Shown here in pieces: positions 25,380 to 35,821 of a stretch of 64,000 nucleotides of DNA. The stretch spans positions 88,885,561 through 88,949,560 of the forward strand of contig NC_088775.1 of assembly GCF_954871325.1 (NCBI RefSeq), given 5' to 3'. The number at the start of each line of letters is the position of its first letter. Positions within the stretch are counted from its first letter, which is position 1. The notes below the pieces were generated by a model. The model was not told where the DNA came from. It did not search any database and was given only the letters and a program-made list of their open reading frames with translations. The position numbers and the translations under genes were made by a program. Origin of the DNA: Gordionus sp. m RMFG-2023. Taxonomy: Eukaryota > Nematomorpha > Gordioida > Chordodea > Parachordodidae.

Positions 25380-26170
25380 AATGTCAAATATGTGGCAGAA
25401 ATGATCTTAATGACAAAAAATGGGTTTTTCAAGGATAAGAAAATTTGGTGAAAATTATGATGTTAAGAGGAATATTTTAAATAATAGTGTGTATAAACCG
25501 ATATGTGGTTATAAGGGACATAAAGCGGAAACTTGTATTATAAAGGAAAAAAAATTTTGTGTTGGTTTTCCGTTAATAAAAATATATCACAATAATTGTT
25601 ATTATAATAATTATGGAAATTATGGGTCAGATTTTGTTTATTTAATATGATTTGTCTTCGATGTAGGTCCAGCCTTCATATGAGATAATTTTTAACAGTT
25701 TCGTGCTGAGTCGCCAGACTAAACACATTCTTCCACCATATCTTCCCAGCTCGAAATGAACAAGCTGAGAGGATGGTATCGATTGTTAAAAATTGGCTCA
25801 TAAAGGCTGGAAAGTATAAAGGCGGGATTTATGTGTCTCAGTTGTATTATCTTAATTCTGGCCACAGAGAAGGTGCCACTTCTTCGGAATTGATTTACTA
25901 GGTCCAAGAACAAAAGGTTCTGGTTGGAATTGTATAAAATTAAAGAAAAAAGAGTGTTATAATCCCGTTAGATCAAGGGGTTAAGTTTAGTGTGGGAACA
26001 AATTATATGGGATTCTTTATTCAACAATAAAAAGAAAAAATGGGAAAGCGATAATATACTAGAAAATGCGGATATAAGATTGAATCGCATCGCGTTCGCG
26101 AATGGAACCATTGGGAAATCGTCATTCACGATGACTATATTAGGAGAAGAGATTAATATATAAAAAAAAT
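25380..26170 (+). pseudogene. Ty3-like LTR retrotransposon remnant (zinc knuckle and integrase)
   Basis: A frame at 25420-25650 has an ICGYKGHKAETC zinc-knuckle-like block preceded by CQICGR. At about 25735-25900 another frame reads NEQAERMVSIVKNWLIKAGK followed by LYYLNSGHREGATSSELIY. These match the end of a retroviral-type integrase core (NGQAE..V...K..L and YR.TPH..TG.SPAELLFG). Stops and frameshifts lie between them. The order (knuckle before integrase) fits one decayed plus-strand element. LTRs were not identified. Confidence 0.65.
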
Positions 26171-26548
26171 GGATAAATAATATTAAGTATTAAAAACAAT
26201 ATATATATATTTAAAAATATATTCGTTAGGTGAAGGGGTTTGTGACAGATAAATTTATCTTAAAAAATCACGCTCAAATCAGTGTATAAACCTATATGAC
26301 CATAGAGGGGTTTTAGATGAGGTTGTTCTATAAATTTGAACTTATGAGGGTAAAGTTATGCTGCTGGTGAGTCTAAATTATTACGTCCGGTTATGGAATG
26401 TATGGGATAATATGTTAAATGAGCATTAACATTAATATTGGTTTTCTTTCCCTTTTTTATAATATGTAAGTTCACATTTAATGTTAGTAATACAGATATG
26501 TATTGAGTAGTAGCAAGAAGAAGAAAAAAATGATGAAATTTAATTGAT

Positions 26549-27169
26549 TTATTGTATAATCCTGGGGATAATTAATAAAATTGTTAAGTTTAGATAAGTA
26601 ACATTTTTCGATTGTTGTGAAAAATGAAAAGGAGGTAATAAAAAATTAGTGGAAAATAGTGGTAGCATTTGGGACCCTGACGTACTAGGACCGGTCCCAT
26701 CGATGGCGTTCATTGCTCTTCTCAAGATATTCTCCGCTGGCGAGGTAGAAGAGAGACTTGATCGAACGCTGGTTGTCCCCATTGTCAACTTTTTCCTATT
26801 GGTAGAAGGAAGCTGCTGATAGGTTGAGAGCGGTATTTGAGCGGGCGTGGGGTTATTCATTCTTAGTTTTCCATTTCCAGCGGACCCATCCTGAAAGTTG
26901 GCATCTATTTGGACTAGGGGGTCTCGAGAGCCTCTGTCGACAGCATCGCATTGACTACGGATATGACTATCACTATGGCAATTGTAACATCGTCTTTTCC
27001 GGGGTCCAGCGGAGTTCGCCATATTCTCTTGAGACATGGGAGATTGTATGATCATGCCGGTATTTTTGGGAATAAGTGTAACCTGGAAATAACACATTCC
27101 AAAGTCTAAAAGTTGACTATTTGTCTGCATCGTTGTAATCTCCCCATAATGTTTACGAATATTTATCAA
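26549..27169 (-). CDS. gag-like ORF with CCHC zinc knuckle
   Basis: A 206-codon open frame. Residues 61-74, CYNCHSDSHIRSQC, form a perfect C-x2-C-x4-H-x4-C nucleocapsid-type zinc knuckle preceded by basic PRKRR. The rest is Ser/Thr/Pro-rich (SSTSPAENILRRAMN, GTGPSTSG). Such knuckles bind nucleic acid in gag proteins of LTR elements. It is opposite in strand to the integrase relic on its left, so it belongs to another insertion or an inverted part. The start is uncertain, since the frame may be internal to a longer, broken gene. Probably a retroelement fragment rather than a host gene. Confidence 0.55.
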   Translation of the reverse strand: MINIRKHYGEITTMQTNSQLLDFGMCYFQVTLIPKNTGMIIQSPMSQENMANSAGPRKRRCYNCHSDSHIRSQCDAVDRGSRDPLVQIDANFQDGSAGNGKLRMNNPTPAQIPLSTYQQLPSTNRKKLTMGTTSVRSSLSSTSPAENILRRAMNAIDGTGPSTSGSQMLPLFSTNFLLPPFHFSQQSKNVTYLNLTILLIIPRIIQ

Positions 27170-27299
27170 ATTTTGTTATAAGTACAAAAAAAATAAAATT
27201 TTACACAAAAAAAAATTTTTAATGAAATCTTTATAAAATTTTTTTTAAAAAAATATTTTTTTAAAAATTTAAAAAAAAAAAAACTATAATGAATTTTTA

Positions 27300-27460
27300 C
27301 AAAAAAGAGGCAAACTTGTCTGAAATTCATGGAGTAGGTATTCTATACATGGCGGCATATATTTTTGGTAAAATCAGATTTTAAAATTTTTAAAAACGCG
27401 CTCAAAAAATGATTTAAAGTTGAAAAAATAACACAGCCGGAATTTTCACATTGCCGCTAA
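27300..27460. mobile_element. MITE family B, right half
   Basis: Contains GAGTAGGTATTCTATACATG, AACGCGCTCAAAAAATGATT, AATAACACAGCCGGAATT and the family B end CACATTGCCGCTAA. The left half is not recognisable. Confidence 0.5.
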
Positions 27461-28113
27461 CATATATATATACAATTTAATTTTTACACTTTTTACATTT
27501 TTTACATATTGAAAAAATAAGTTTTTTAAAAGGTTATATAAAAAAAGAATTTCGACAAGTTTGTCCTTATATTTTATAAAAAGTAAAAGTAAATTTACGA
27601 AAATTTCATTAGGAAAATATAAAGTTTAAAGGTCATTAAATTACAAAATTAAAAATTCTTTATATTCAAAAAATTATCTAATTAACAAGATCAATCAGGC
27701 GAATCCCTGATCCTTATTCATTTCCAATATCATTAATTTTTATTTAATAAATATTATTAGAAATTTTTAGAATAAGAATAAGAATTTTTATAAGCTAATT
27801 TTAATAGGAATTAGTAATGATTATGATTTGAAATAAATGTTTGTTGGAATATATATAAAAAATTATCTGTCTGATATTTCAGCTTCGATATTTCTATGAA
27901 AATAAAATTTACTCCCAATTAATTCTTTCATTTATAAAAGTAAAGAATATAATAATCTACCCGCTTGATGGGGTCTTTAAGTGTTTTAAAAAAAAAATTT
28001 TATCATTTAAAAATAATTTAAAAAATTATATTTTTTGAATATTTAATCAATTTAACCTTATTCTACCAAGATGACTAATAAATATTTCAGATTTTTTTTA
28101 AAAAAGTTTCTTA
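27461..28113. other. AT-rich DNA, no gene
   Basis: Nothing supportable beyond A/T runs. Confidence 0.45.
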
Positions 28114-28461
28114 TAGTGCGCACAAATTGAGCGTTTCAAACGCTGCGTTTCAAGCGCAAATAATGCATTTCAAATGACCTCGTGCAAATTGGTAAAATTA
28201 GAGTTTGGCGTTAGCAACCATTTTAAAAAACGCAAATAGGTTTGCTTTTTCATTACTTTTTATTATTATTCGCTGTGTAATATTATATAAAATGTATTAT
28301 AAATATCTTACTTATAACATAAAAAGGAATATTTAGAAATTATAGAAAATCAAACGCAGACAATAATATAATTTTCAAAAAACAAATCCTTTTTTTTAAG
28401 AACTTATTTAAAATGTAGCGTTTGCAACGCAGCGTTTGAAACGCTCAATTTGTGCGCACTA
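28114..28461. mobile_element. MITE family C (long terminal inverted repeats)
   Basis: The left end TAGTGCGCACAAATTGAGCG, continuing TTTCAAACGCTGCGTT, is mirrored by AACGCAGCGTTTGAAACGCT, continuing CAATTTGTGCGCACTA. The arms are about 36 bp with no mismatch seen, spanning 348 bp and no ORF. Ends starting TAGTG resemble hAT, but the flanks (GTTTCTTA, TTATATGA) do not form a clear 8-bp duplication. Near-perfect arms suggest recent activity. Confidence 0.8.
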
Positions 28462-28479
28462 TTATATGAGAATATTGGT

Positions 28480-28565
28480 TCCAGCTGATTTGCATTCAAC
28501 GACGCTTTTCAAGTACATTATTATGAATGCATCGTCAATCTAGGTATTATTGCATGTGTCCACAT
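28480..28565. repeat. dispersed repeat (partner at 13305-13400)
   Basis: Shares CCAGCTGATTTGCATTCAAC and downstream words with the copy inside the nested element at 12774-13547. It starts only about 20 bp after the family C element ends. Confidence 0.55.
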
Positions 28566-28570
28566 ACATA

Positions 28571-29278
28571 TAGGAATCGAAATATATGGGGTTTCGCAAT
28601 GTCACAATGTTTTTAAACAGAAAAATTTTAGCATAGGTAGAATACCTAACCGGTAAATATTCCAACTATTTTTACCATCAACTTTTTATCTTTATAACTT
28701 TTTTATTTATACTAAATTTTATATCCATTCATAATTGTAATATGAGTTATATATATTAAGCCAAGATTGCTTGTGAAGCCCGATAGGACTAATAATAAAC
28801 TAGTTGTTTTCCTTCTTTTTAGAAAATACGGGATTTTCCAAAAAAATATAAATAATAATCTTTTAATGGTATACATTTAGACAATAATGAGTAATTTAGA
28901 CGACTAACTATGAATTTACAGTCGAATTTCGGGGTGAAGAATACAAAAATACATCCATATTTTCTATAATTCTTACCGTTAACTTTAAGTCCATGGTAAA
29001 TTTAGCATTCATTGTATCAGTCTATCTTATTCGATCTCCTACCATCGTAAATCCCACAATTTTTATTAAGGTGAATCAAGCTCTGCCTTTTTTTTTCACA
29101 AATCCCTAAATTATATTAATCAGTTTTCTCTGAATTCTATTATTTTTTTTCAAAGTCTGAGATAACTTTGAATTCAAGAAAATAAATACCCGTAAAAGAA
29201 AAAATTCATCGTTTTTTTAAGATATCAAAAATTACAAAATAAATAAAATAGGAGAAAAAAAATCCCTATAAATATATC
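28571..29278. other. 5' flank of cysteine-rich gene copy 2
   Basis: From about 28950 it resembles the flank of copy 1. No separate gene is visible. Confidence 0.4.
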
Positions 29279-29645
29279 TGTCGTATGGAGATTAGGAATC
29301 CTTGGGGATTCGGAATCTCTAGATTTTAAATCCTCTGATTTAACCGGAAATGGATTCTAGCATGTGTAGAGTATTTACCATATAAATTTCAGCCAATTTT
29401 GCCATGAACTTTATAACTACTTCTAATTTATATTAATTTTTATATGGATTTTTTTTATAAATTAAAAAATACTAAAATGTCTATGGATGAAATTGGCTGA
29501 AATTTATAGGCTTAAATACTCTACACATGATAGAATACATTTCCGGTTAAATCGGATTTTAAATTTTTTTAGAATCTCTCTCTCGGTTAAGGATTTAAAA
29601 TCAAGAGATTTCGAATCCCCACGGATTCCGAATCCCCATACGACA
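29279..29645. mobile_element. MITE family D, palindromic, in the flank of copy 2
   Basis: It starts TGTCGTATGGAGATTAGGAA and ends TTCCGAATCCCCATACGACA. Most of its 367 bp folds back: AAATTTCAGCCAATTTTGCC (about 29391) pairs with GAAATTGGCTGAAATTT (about 29488), and ACCGGAAATGGATTCTAGCA pairs with AGAATACATTTCCGGT. A related copy is at 44297-44635. It is absent at the matching place in copy 1, so it inserted after the gene duplication. Confidence 0.75.
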
Positions 29646-30296
29646 TCCATTAAAATAAAAAAATCGTCAAATACAATATTGGGAAATTATTTTCTAAGAG
29701 AATTATTATTGGTGAATTTATTTTTTTTTCCGGGGAATTATTTATCTCGAAAGTTATATAAAAAAAAATTATTTTTATTATTTGACTTCAAAAGTAGGAT
29801 ATATAATAAATCAATATAAATTATTAAGGTATGATAATTTTTATAAAAATTAAATCACTTTTTACATCAAATGATAAAAAAAAACTTTCCTGAATATTTT
29901 CCACCGATAATTAATCAATATATAATTTTCTTTAATATTAAAATTTTAAAGGTATATTTTTTGATTAGATTATATTATGATAACATAGATATAATATGAA
30001 ACCAACAATTAACAAAAGGTAAAGAATTAATATACATATATTAAAAAAATGAGGATAAAAAGCTAGTTTTCATTTTTATTATCTTAGCTATAATATTTTA
30101 ATAACAAGTTAATAACGATTTTAGCAATTTAAGCCCTAATTTTCCAGCGTCATTCCATTTTTTTTCCTTTTCCGGAAGTAACTTCATTTTATTTATTTTT
30201 TTAAACTCGCCATTTTATAGATATTTTTATTGTAAAAATAATCCTTTCTTTTCTTTCATTGATCAGCTAGGAAGAAGAAAAAAAACAACTTAATCA

Positions 30297-33200
30297 ATGA
30301 AATTATTATTCGGACTTTTCTTCCTATGGACTATGCTGGTAATTTTTGTTTAAATTTATAATTTATTAGATTAATGATTTACGATTGATATTATATATAA
30401 TATTTCGCCGGCATTTTTAGCATAGTGTTGCCTGATTAATATTTCAGTAGCTAGTAAATTGCCAGTAATATAAATTAAAAATGACCTAAAAGTTCATGAT
30501 AAATGTCTTGAATTTTATTAGGATAATCCATTATAATAAGTATTGTTAAACGGCCCGATTTTAGGTCGGCTTAATAATGGGGGCCATTTAAGCTTTTAAC
30601 CAAAACAGTATTTAGACCTCAAGATTCTGTAAATAGGTCCCAAACATTTTTACAGTCAATAAGAAAATTCTCCATGCTTGCATAATTATTTTGGGCAAAA
30701 ATTTTGATCTGGCCATTTTTAAAAATCGGCCCAAATCGTGTAGTTTAGAAACACTACTTTCGGCACTTAGATTTCTTTTCCGCATATGCCCTTAGTATAT
30801 TATGTTTCAGTCAATTTTGTAACATTTTCACATAGTCGGCTGAGCATTATAATGTTCTATCTCCAAATTTTTGTTTTGGACAAATGAATTCTTTTAGTGC
30901 TCTATTCTTTTTATATATCCACGATAAAAATGTCAAAATATAATTGAGAATGATCTTTTATTCATAATTATTACATTAAGATGTTCGGTTTAAAATACAT
31001 GAAAATCTTCTTTTTTAAAAAAAAAATGCTTTCCTGAGAAATTTTATAAAAAAATGGATATAGAACATTAAAATACTCAGATTATGATCAATTTGATCGC
31101 ATAACACACACTTGAAAATCTTGGAAAATAGGAAAGAAAAGTGATTTGTAAGTTCTTTGATGTTAGCGTCAATGTATTTTTTCCCGGGAATATTTTTACA
31201 ATTTTAAATCCTTTTTTGAGCGCGTTTTTTTAAATTTAAGAATCTGATTTTACCGGAAATACATTCTATCATGTTTGGAATTACCTATCTTATGAATTGT
31301 AGACAGTTTTGCTTTTAACCTTTAAGGCATTTACAATTTATACTTAATAAAAGGCCCAATGTTTATTAGGCTTCTAAACAATGTACACACCCCTAATATA
31401 ACTAATCCAGCAATATGTGTAATCAGTCTTGTTAAGGAGCGCCCCTCCTTTTTAAAAATGAGGAGCGGGAGCGGGAGTAGCTCCTTTTAGGGCTGAAGCG
31501 GAGGAGCGGCTCCTCCGCTCCTTTAAATTTAATATATAATTTATATTATTTTTTAAATATTAATAATATTTGTTAACTAAAATTTAATGAAAATAAAATT
31601 TTATTTTATTTAAATTTATTCATTATTAAATGTTGAGCCGAGTTTTATATTGATTTTTCATCTAATCATTTGAAACATTAAACATCAGTTTTTCCTTTTT
31701 ATATTGAAAATTTTTTGAAAAATCTTGTAAGTCATATTAATATTCATTTTATAGATATATAAATTGGGAATGGATAAAAGATCCAAAAAATATGGAACTA
31801 AAAGCCAGATTAATTAATTTTTTAAGGAAACAAATACCCGACGGAAAAATAGCTACAACTAGTTCACGGGAACCTTGTAATGATTTGGAAGATTTCTTGG
31901 GATACATGAAATCGATTACCATGAAAATAATATATTGGATAGATATTTTTTAAATAATGATAGCAAAATTACTATTTTTGAACATTTCCATGAATTAAAA
32001 AATATTTATATTAAATACAATACCCCGCTTCCCTCTAGTGCTCCTGTGGAGCGCCTATTTAGTATCGCAAAACAGGTCTTAGGGGAGAAGCGTGGGTGTT
32101 TGTTAGATTCTAATTTAGAAAATTTATTACTTTTAAAAGCTAATAAAAGATTATAAATATTTTGATATATCATATAATATAAATAAAACGTTTTGATAAA
32201 AATATGATTTTGTTTCGTGTAGCTTCTAAAAAAATGAAAATCAAAGGAGCGGTTATGGAGTGGCACTCCATTAGTTGGAGCGGGAGCGCTCCTTTTAATA
32301 TGTAGTAGCGGGAGCGGGAGTTCGCTTCTTTTGAGAAGGTAGGAGCGGGAGCGGGATTCGCTACTTTTAAAAAGGAGCGTTAACAAGACTGTGTGTAATT
32401 GATCTTATAAAATTGATATAAATTAGGTAGACATTTTTTTTTACACACTCCGAAATAAATTTCCGACAAAATAAAGAATTTTCGAATTTTTAAAAAATAA
32501 TTATAAAAATATAATTTATTGAGGTGCTATTTTAGAATGTGAAGATGTAATTTTTGCCGGAAATAGATTCGAGGAATATCTAAAAAATTCATATCCAATT
32601 TGGTCACGAATTTTTGAATATATACCAAAACTAAAACTGACGGATTTTTAGCGATATCTATTCTTGAAAATTTTTTTGGATTTGCAAAAATTTAATGTAT
32701 CATATTATTTATTTTGTTAAATATTTTATTGGACATTAAAATGACCGATTTTGTAAAGTGAACCATAATAAGTGATAAGTTTGTGTTGTTAAAAGGATCG
32801 ATATGAACAGATTTTTATGATCTTCGAGGATTTTTTTTTGTGTAAATATTTAGGCAAAAGAGATTAAAATGCAGTTCGAAGTTGTTTGTTGGAATGTTAC
32901 ATCTCTACAATATTGCTTAGGGAAAGGGTAAATTAAAATCGAAAATGCGTTTTTTGGAAGTAACTAAGGAGGTTAAAATTGAAATTAATTAATTAATTTT
33001 AATAATTCTATAATATAGATCAATGACAGTATTGAGTGGCCACCACAACAATCCATGTTCTCTAAGAAAAAATCTTACATTCCATCAGTGGTTAATGGTA
33101 AAAAAAAAAACTTTTTTTTTTGAATAAATTTTTTTAAATGGATTAAATCATTTCATATTGTACGGCTGCTTTTCACTTCAAAATAGGATATTAAGCGAAA

Positions 33201-33833
33201 CTTTTAGTTTGGGCATAGTTACAAAGCTAACCCAACTCATGAAGAACATGTCCAGTCAGAAAATTTCTTTTTATAAATTTGGATTCTTAACGATTTTATC
33301 ACTAATTTTGGCCCTTCCGTTCTTAAGATTGGTTATATTTAGTAAATTATTATTTTTTTACCATAAAGCTGGTGGTTGTTATGGTATTATCATTGATATT
33401 ATCCGTTCTATCCCCATCATTTAAGGGAAATGGGAGCATATTAATTCTCGAAATATGGAGTATTATGTAGGTTAAAATATTTTGAAAATTTATAAACTTT
33501 CTTTTATTATAAGAAATATCATTTTTTTTTTGTAAAATATAAATATCTATAAATGTTATACATTAAAATATAATAACCCTATTAAATCAAAACAAAAATT
33601 GCTTTAAAGAATGCAGAAATTGTATGTTATCTAAAAGAGCTCAAGATGCGCCTTGCTTTAGTGATTGGGATTGTCCCGGTGGTTCGACGTGCGACGTTAG
33701 AAGAGGAGGCGGCGAATTATGGGGATGTTGTTGTTTCTTCGCCAGTAAGAATTCTTTTCTCCAGTTCCCTTTTTTTTCTCCGTCCCTTCCTCTCGCCTTC
33801 CTATATAAAACACGAAAATTAAAAAATCATATT

Positions 33834-33885
<52 letters not shown>

Positions 33886-34692
33886 TTAGCTTTTGTATTA
33901 AGAATTCAAAAATTCAAAACGTCACCTTTTATATGTTTTTTTATATAATAAGATTAGTATTTTTACAATGTTTAAAATATGTGATAACAACACTCTCCCC
34001 CCTCGAAGACAACCCTTTGCTAAGATTTTAATCAGCTGTATCGCGTTGAGTTTTGGTGAACTCGATCCCCCTTCGGTAGAATTGTGCACTGGTATTTTAT
34101 TCGACAAGATTTTCTTTCGATCTACCGTCATATGCTTGTTGATATCGGGCGTGACGCGATAAAATTGTATGTTAAGTTCATAGCTTGTTAGCGCCATATT
34201 GCCTTTTTTTAATAAAAATTTTAAAGCCCTGTCCATGGATTTTTTTTTTAAAATATATTACATTTATATTTTTAATTTTTATAAACAATAATGGCGTTTT
34301 ATAACTATTCGGTTTTAAATATATATGCAAAATGGTCGCCTTTCCCGAAAATTCAGCGCTTTCTAGTAGTGGCCATCTTTCTTTCTTTTTTTAAAAAAAA
34401 AAACTATGTAACAAAAAACTATTTTAAAAAAAATTAAGCGCCAGCACCAACTGTTATAGGCGTGACGCTCCCAGGTATTACAGTAACGTCGGCAAGCTTG
34501 ATAAACGTTGTTATGGTATTGCCCGCTATCTGCCCTATGCCATTAGCCAATTGCAACCCGTGTCCTATAAAGGTCACGAATTGCACCATGCCAGTGACTA
34601 CAGTTTATTGCCGTCCTGATCCTTGCGGCACAATTTGCTACGCCCGTTATTGCATAGATATACTTTGTACCAAACAAATTTTATGCGACTAA
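30297..34692 (+). CDS. secreted cysteine-rich protein with granulin-like motif, copy 2
   Basis: Exons 30297-30338, 33019-33097, 33610-33744 and 34439-34692, total 510 nt and 169 residues, with the same exon lengths and phases as copy 1. The leader is MKLLFGLFFLWTML. Exon 2 again has EWPPQQSMFSKKK. Exon 3 reads CFSDWDCPGGSTCDV and then GELWGCCCFFA; all eight Cys are kept. Exon 4 keeps all ten Cys (ANCNPCP, CRPDPCGTICYARYCID). Introns diverge mainly by mobile insertions: a family A element (30540-30760), a family B half (31163-31345) and a hAT derivative (31424-32391) in intron 1, and a (TTTC)n tract in intron 3. Preserved exons against drifting introns argue for selection on the protein. Function unknown. 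Confidence 0.75.
30540..30760. mobile_element. MITE family A copy in intron 1 of copy 2
   Basis: Left end TATTGTTAAACGGCCCGATT; right end AATCGGCCCAAATCGTG followed by AGAAACACTA. The interior is diverged. Copy 1 lacks it at the matching site. Confidence 0.55.
31163..31345. mobile_element. MITE family B, left half, in intron 1 of copy 2
   Basis: Begins TTAGCGTCAATGTATTTTTT then CCCGGGAAT, TTTTTTGAGCGCG, TTTTACCGGAAATACATTCT and ATCATGTTTGGAATTACCTA, all family B words in order. The right half is missing. Absent from copy 1. Confidence 0.6.
31424..32391 (+). mobile_element. hAT transposon derivative with perfect target duplication
   Basis: Perfect 12-bp ends CAGTCTTGTTAA and TTAACAAGACTG are flanked by identical 8-bp TGTGTAAT (31416-31423 and 32392-32399), the hAT signature. 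Subterminal regions are unusually GC-rich and packed with GGAGCGGGAGCGGGAG-type repeats on both sides. Inside, 31755-32156 encodes the end of a hAT transposase. One frame has DLEDFLGYMKSI, then a frameshift near 31925 leads to SAPVERLFSIAKQVLGEKRG and a LEN-type helix, the C-terminal dimerisation region. The N-terminal and catalytic parts are deleted, so it is non-autonomous. The unoccupied site is preserved in paralog copy 1 as TGCGTAAT at 16245-16252. Confidence 0.9.
31755..32156 (+). pseudogene. hAT transposase C-terminal fragment
   Basis: Two overlapping frames encode NWEWIKDPKNMELKARL to GYMKSI and then DRYFLNNDSKI to a stop after LLLLKANKRL. The S-x-P-x-E-R-x-F-S block is the hallmark of hAT dimerisation domains. 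It lies wholly inside the 31424-32391 element. Confidence 0.8.
33831..33887. repeat. (TTTC)n microsatellite
   Basis: About fourteen uninterrupted TTTC units in intron 3 of copy 2. The long open frame running through it from exon 3 is an artefact of the repeat. Confidence 0.9.
33970..34236 (-). other. possible LTR-element 3' fragment in intron 3 of copy 2
   Basis: The minus strand has an open frame (to about 33922) rich in ordinary codons, e.g. MALTSYELNIQFYRVTPDIN. Then comes a purine tract GAGGGGGGAGAG directly before TGTTGTTATCACATAT, which looks like a polypurine tract next to an LTR start. No retroviral domain is recognised and no LTR pair was found. Copy 1 lacks this segment. Confidence 0.25.
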
Positions 34693-35244
34693 AAAAAGGG
34701 AAATTGACATAAAATATTTTTATTTATAACGCGGATGGAAATATAATATTCAAACAAAATAAATAAAAAAAATGGCAACCCGGAAAAGGAAATTAAAACT
34801 TTTATCGGATTGAATATAACATTTTGCGAAATATTTTCGGGGTAGCGAAAGGGGTAGGAATTTTTATTTCAAAATAGAAAAACTTTCAAATAAAGCAAAT
34901 AATTTTTTTTCCCTTAATAAAACAAAATAATTATTCCTTACCATAATACTGACCATTACCCTCACCTACCTGTCCGTGCCGTGATTATCTCTAGAAGAGA
35001 AATGGTATATAATATTATTCCATTTTATGGTATATTTTACAATACCCCCCCCCCTCCCATTCTCCATACTACAAATGGGAGCAACTATAAATGTTGGATA
35101 GATATATTATTTAGTTCTTATAGGGAATTGGGGGTTCGTAGACCAGAATATTCGGTAGTGATTAATTCAGCAATTTTTTGTTCGTAGAACAAACATTATT
35201 TTTTTTTTTCCTTTTGAGTAACTATTTTTATCTAATTTGTATTT
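34693..35244. other. 3' flank of copy 2; no gene
   Basis: AT-rich with a C-run near 35045-35058. The plus-strand frame at 34981-35187 has no recognisable domain. Confidence 0.4.
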
Positions 35245-35259
35245 TTGATCGATTTCATT

Positions 35260-35400
35260 TGGATCTCCCACCGGTGTATTGCTATCAGGCCAAAGTATCT
35301 AGTATCTTGATTTCGCACTGAAGATCGACAGATATCCCACCGGAGTATTCCTCACACAGAAGTATCAAATCGACAGATATCCACCCAGCGACTTATATTA
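35260..35400 (-). repeat. SINE-tail-like repeat with CTCCGGTGGGATATCTGTCG words
   Basis: Reverse complement of the tandem-like words in the tail of the tRNA-derived SINE at 47570-47700: CGACAGATATCCCACCGGAG occurs here, and TACTCCGGTTGGGTGTCTGT and GGTGGGATATCTGTCGAT there. No tRNA-like head is seen on this copy. It abuts the left end of the 35416 element. Confidence 0.5.
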
Positions 35401-35415
35401 GAAGATAATAATTTA

Positions 35416-35731
35416 GGTTCCATGTCAATTCAGCGAAACTTTTATCGCGAAACACTTTTTCGCGAAACTTTTATCGCGAATGAATTTTATAGCGAAACTT
35501 TTTTCGCGAATCCACATTAAGGAATATTTTTCCGCGAAAACAATTTAGCTAAACAAATATCGCGAATTTTTTATAGCGAAACTCTGATCGCGAAACCTTT
35601 AATGTGAATACATTAGAGCAAAATTTTTATCGCGAATCAATAATCGCAAAAATTTTATAGCGAAGTCAATATCGCGAAACATAAATCGCGAAGAAAATTA
35701 AGCGAAAACTATTTCGCGAAATATTACCCAG
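35416..35731. repeat. left terminal cluster of TCGCGAA words
   Basis: About eighteen words of the form (A/T)TCGCGAA or TAGCGAAA at variable 12-22 bp spacing, all in one orientation. TCGCGA is itself palindromic. The array thins to AAGCGAAAACTATTTCGCGA at its inner end. Confidence 0.8.
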
Positions 35732-35821
35732 CCTATTATTATTTTTTTATTTTTATTAAAATAATTTATTTTATTTATATTTAATGTTAATATTTTATTT
35801 ATCAACAAATAAACATATTAT

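Noticed and set aside
33158-33424. 88-codon hydrophobic frame in intron 2 of copy 2
   Set aside because: The homologous stretch in copy 1 (about 18490-18860) is not open, so it is intronic.
33624-34031. 135-codon extension of exon 3 of copy 2
   Set aside because: It reads through the GTAAGA donor and the (TTTC)n tract. Paralog comparison supports splicing at 33744.
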